Positions 60,026 to 64,000 of a DNA stretch of 64,000 nucleotides are shown piece by piece. Positions within the stretch are counted from its first letter, which is position 1, and each line of letters starts with the position of its first letter. The notes beneath the pieces are model-generated. The model was not told the origin of the DNA. It saw only the letters and a list, made by a program, of their open reading frames with translations, and made no database searches. The stretch comes from Arachis hypogaea. Taxonomy: Eukaryota > Streptophyta > Magnoliopsida > Fabales > Fabaceae. The stretch covers positions 2,671,001 to 2,735,000 of the forward strand of contig NC_092044.1 in assembly GCF_003086295.3 (NCBI RefSeq), given 5' to 3'. The position numbers and the translations under genes were made by a program.

Positions 60026-61720
60026 TAATAATACAAGAGGTTGGAATTCAATAATCAATATATAATACATAAGACTAGTTTAAAATCAAAACATAGTCAA
60101 AGTTATTGATCAATAAAGAAGTTTCGATCGTTTGCAGTTTAAAATGAAAAAGGAGGAGGATTTTGAAGATTATTAGATATTTTATATTATTTTCAGAATG
60201 TGTTTGTAATGAAAATATCTCTATGTATAGAGGTTGGAAATTGGAATGAATTATTGTCGCAATAAAATGAGTTAATTAGTCCAATATGTCTATACTATCA
60301 TAGTTTAATTTTATCTCTACACAAACATAAAAGTATATATAATTGATATAAAAGTTTATACAGAAATGCTTCAATTATTTAATGAGTCATGTGTGTGTAC
60401 GAATATAATATTTTGGTAGTTATATCCACTATTTCGGCAAAAAAATATATCTCCATTAATAAAAGTGCACATGTGTAATGATTTTATCATTTTATTAGTG
60501 ATTTATATATTTTTTCAAGTGTGTCATGAAATCGTTATATATGTGTATTTTTATTAATGGAGACACCGTTCTATTGGGGAGTGATGGAAGTGACTATGAA
60601 GTATTATATTCATGTGTACATATGACTCATTAAATGATTTAGGTGTGTGTGAATTTTTGTCCATTCCGACAAATTTAAAAAATGAAAAAATAACCATTTG
60701 TAGAAGTTAAAAGTTTTAGCAGTTATTAAAGAGAACAATTTTTGGGAATCAAAATTCATTGGATGGTTTGGCCAAAGTAAAGCCTTGACAATTTAGCAAT
60801 GCACATTGAAACCATGATTATGCCACTAATGCCTCGGCCAATTCCATGATGAAGATATCATGTTTTGAAACCTGTATAGTGATAGTGATAGTGACTGTGA
60901 CCAACTGACCATAATCATCTAAGCTCTGAATTTCTTTCTTATTGGCCTCAATACACAATAGAAGTCTCATTTGAATTGATAGACAGAAACTATTTGAAGC
61001 CAATTGCATTGTGATATGAGGCAATAAGAATAATTTGTTTTGGAAAATCATAGTCTTATAGCAGAAAATGTTTCAGATTAACACACCGTTGCTTTAGAAT
61101 TCTTCCCCAAGATCAACTAAATATTCCTAGTGGAGAAAAAAAAAAAGTATAGAGATCTAATTAAAAATTTGGTAAAAATATAGAGACCAACAGAGTAATT
61201 AAACCTTAATAATATGCACATAAAAGACAAACTATATATATATATATATATAAGAATTCGTTATTTGATGCTTTGGCAAAAGAAAAGCATTGACAATAAA
61301 ATTGGATAATAGCCCACCATCCAATTTAAAATCTACTGTCATATTAAGAAAAATTAAAATCGTTCATGCCAAACAAAAAACTGAGGGAGAAGCAAAAGAA
61401 TTCTATACATGTTCCTTTCTGTGCGTATTTTAAACAAATGAGTTAAAAGTTCCAGCAATTCATATGCATGATTATTGAATACTCACCTGGCCAACACAGA
61501 ACTTGCAATGAGTTTCATTTCATATCCTGAAAATTGAAAAGCAGATACAATATATTTTTTCTTGTTTTGGGCGTTCTGTAATTTGAAAGAGCACTCCAAA
61601 TGAAGATAAACTACACAAAATATTGAAACCATGATAATGCAAATACACAACAAAAAGAAAAAAGAATCAATAAGCACTTAAGCAGTGTATAAACTAAGAA
61701 TACAATAAATACAATACAAT
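60026..61720. other. Intergenic region between the defensin-like and NLR genes
   Basis: AT-rich DNA. 61,130-61,215 is the right half of the same MITE family as 1-316 ('tagagaccaacagagtaattaaacctta'). A short TA run is at 61,225-61,252. No convincing gene was seen; an open frame on minus at 60,818-61,051 has no recognisable domain. Confidence 0.5.
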
Positions 61721-61833
61721 GATTACTAGATATATAAATCAGGAACATGTGCTATCTTGTGCCAATCCTCCCCTGTTCCTTCCTTACACCGCTCTTTCAA
61801 CATTGGGCAGCCAACAATACTCAAATATTGAAG

Positions 61834-64000
61834 TCAAGTTAAGTGCCGGACACCATCAGGCAACGATCCCAAACTCGTACACTTGTTAATTGACAATCGT
61901 TGAAGTGAAGATAACCCTTCGAAACCCTGTTCTGGTAAACACGCCAGCTTACCACAGTCATAAATGGTAAGATTAGACAAAGCAGTGAGTTTTGTGATGT
62001 CAGATGGCAGTTCCTTCAATTCACTGAAATATTTTATTTCCAGAGTTGCAAGAGAGGTCATGTTGCTCATCATTCCTTCTGGGAAGCACGACACTTCATC
62101 ATTTACCCAAAGATGAAGTTGGTTAAGACCATTGAGATTAGAGATTGACTTCAGTTGCTCATTGCTACATTCCCAAACAGTGAGGTTCTTAACACTTGGA
62201 AGGCACGGCAATTGCAGTTTAGGGCAATTGATGACTTTTATGGTAGAAAGAGAGGGGAACATGTGTGTTGTTTCCCGTTTCAACAACCTCTCCACGTTTG
62301 GCAATCTCGCCACTTCCAATTCCTCCAAAGATGGGAATGGCATTGCTTCAACACCATCATAACTTTCATCTTCCTCAATGTACTGCACATCATCCATGCC
62401 ACTTATAAAAAGCTTCTTCAGAAATGGAAGTTTTCCCACTGGAGGAAGATGCCCGCACTTTCCACATTTCACAAGTCGAAGAGAAACTAAATTGTGGGTG
62501 GCAGAATTGTTTTGCATCCAAGTTGGCCATTGTAATCCCTCATAGTATTCTATCGTCAACAGCTTGAGTGTGGAGTGAGGTTGAAGCGCTTCAAGTACTT
62601 CTTCTGCTCCCAATACGGACTTCCTCTTACCACTTTTGCGCCATGACAAAATCAATTGTCGAAGGTCTTGTTTACCCTTCAAGTTGGCATTTTTAGCTTC
62701 AGATATACTCCCAACATTTTCTAGGCCTTTGATGTATAGCTTTCCTCCCAGATTCAAAGCATGTAACTCTGTCAAACTGTGCCCTTTCTTTGATTTCACA
62801 ATGTATATACTTAGAGTTCTCAGATGACGTAATTTGTGAGCATCAGGAAACATACTAGATGGAATATTCCATCCATCAATGACAAGATGTCGGAGATTTT
62901 GCATCCTAGTCAAGTGTTTCGGTAGACGGCGAAGATTATTCAACCCTATTAGTTTCAAGATTTCCAGTCTCCGCAAATTGCAAATACTACCAGGCAAGCT
63001 CTTTATATCCAAACCACGAAGTTCCAAATACCTCAAGCAACTTAAACTCCCAAAAGATGGTATCTTTCTAGCATATATGCACAAAACCCGAAGAGAATTA
63101 TTTGTTCGAATCAATCTAGAACTGAAAGGAAATCCGTATGAATCCAATTGATACAATGTCCGCAAGGATTCAGCTTTCTCAACGGATCTCTTCTTGAATT
63201 GTCTTTTAACAATGTGGTGAAAAACAATATGATGGGGGTTTCTTGAAGAATCATTAAGGTTTTGTTTCTCCAAGCATATACACTCTTGCCCTGAAATTGA
63301 TTGAGCAAGATCGTGGACTAAATCATGCATCTTGAAATAAATCTCGCCAGAAAAGTCATCAGCCCTGACATCTTGGAACAATGACTTTCCATATAATTCA
63401 TTCCAGACCATGTTGCCAACCTCCTCCACCTCCAAGTTTGGCCGGGATGAAATAAATCCATTAGCCATCCAAAGATAAATCAATTCTTGCTTCACCATTT
63501 CCATATCTTTGGGAAATATGGCACAGAAAGCAAAACACTGCTTTAGAGTTGGCGATAAACAAGAGTAGCTTAATCTCAAGACAGGTATAATATCATTCTC
63601 ATCTGGTAAATTCCAAACCTCACTTTTCTGAACTTCAAGCCATTCCTTTTCCGTGCTTCTGGATTGCATCAAACCTCCTAATGCCATTGCTGCAAGAGGC
63701 GATCCTCCACATTTCCTGACTATCTCCTTCCCTATTGCAACAAGCTCTGCACGCTCTTCTCTGTCAGGTCCAAATGCGCGGAGTTTAAACAACGACCAAC
63801 AATCATCATCGGATAGACGGTCCAAATAATGAGGTTGGCATGTTCCCATAATTGTTGCAACATGCTTATCGCGAGTGGATACTAAAATGGATGAGCCTTT
63901 AGATCCACAAGACAATACGGATCTTAACTTATCCCATTTGTCTTGGGTTAATCCCAATTCCATTTCTTGACTTCTTTTCCATACATCATCTAAAACCAAC
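61834..64000 (-). pseudogene. CC-type NB-ARC-LRR resistance gene, 5' part off the right edge, premature stop
   Basis: The visible frame begins in the NB-ARC kinase-2 motif (LVLDDVW, Trp following Asp-Val as in non-TIR NLRs). It then shows RNBS-B (SSILVSTRD), GLPL-type CGGSPLAAMALGG, RNBS-D (CFAFCAIFPKD) and MHDLVHDLA, then about 14-16 leucine-rich repeats (for example LRYLELRGLDIKSLPGSICNL). No introns lie in this part, as in many legume CNLs. NLRs are cytoplasmic immune receptors. The frame ends at TGA (61836-61834) in HLT-stop, but the same frame continues with a typical CNL C-terminus (LQYLSIVGCPMLKERC...DWHKIAHVPDLYI) to TAG at 61728-61726. Thus 35 terminal residues are lost by what looks like a single Ser-to-stop change. 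P-loop and coiled coil lie beyond the window. It may still be expressed as a slightly shortened protein. Confidence 0.88.

Noticed and set aside
60818..61051. Minus-strand frame of 77 codons
   Set aside because: No recognisable domain; low-complexity TVTITITI stretch; no neighbouring exon signals that extend it.

Overview
The window is plant nuclear DNA from a eudicot, almost certainly a legume. The genes have many short GT-AG introns, the intergenic DNA is AT-rich, and transposable elements are dense. The MITE and SINE families look most like those of peanut (Arachis); that genus call rests on memory of repeat families and is not proven here.

Host genes, left to right: a GLABRA2-like HD-ZIP IV homeobox gene on the minus strand (seven exons visible, 3' part off the left edge); a CURT1C-type thylakoid curvature gene on plus (21.6-23.5 kb); a complete 18-exon golgin candidate 5 (TMF/ARA160-like) gene on plus (25.5-33.1 kb); a plastidic-glucose-transporter/SGB1-type sugar transporter on plus (35.2-39.2 kb) with a frameshift in its second coding exon; a two-exon defensin-like secreted peptide on plus (58.7-60.0 kb); and the 3' two thirds of a coiled-coil-type NB-ARC-LRR resistance gene on minus (from 61.8 kb to the right edge) with a premature stop. 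A decayed fragment of a related NLR lies at 42.1-42.6 kb.

Two accessory blocks dominate. Block 1 (11,412-20,831) is a complete 9.42-kb Mutator-like element. It has a 9-bp target duplication (TTATAATAT), short imperfect terminal inverted repeats and CACGCGC motifs (the known FHY3/FAR1 site) at the identical distance (98-104 bp) from each end. It carries two convergent genes: an intact five-exon FAR1-type transposase (752 aa) on minus and a roughly 21-exon Ulp1-like cysteine protease gene on plus with several lesions. About 40 copies of TGGGTGTAT sit in the introns and transposase 3' UTR, always on the sense strand of the gene they are in. The element sits inside an older repeat.

Block 2 (about 43.5-56.1 kb) is a three-level nest. 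A decayed Ty1/copia element is split by a 10,556-bp copia element on minus (5-bp duplication AAACT, 555-bp LTRs). That element's own 5' LTR is split by a 4,754-bp Helitron with a decayed Pif1-type helicase and a B3-like exon. Removing each insertion in turn restores the host sequence. The leader of the middle element carries a series of long stem-loops whose loop is conserved while the stems differ but still pair.

The rest is intergenic or intronic AT-rich DNA with MITEs (CACTA-, Stowaway- and foldback-type), three or four tRNA-derived SINEs and TA microsatellites. Exon coordinates were read by eye from splice signals and checked for reading-frame continuity.
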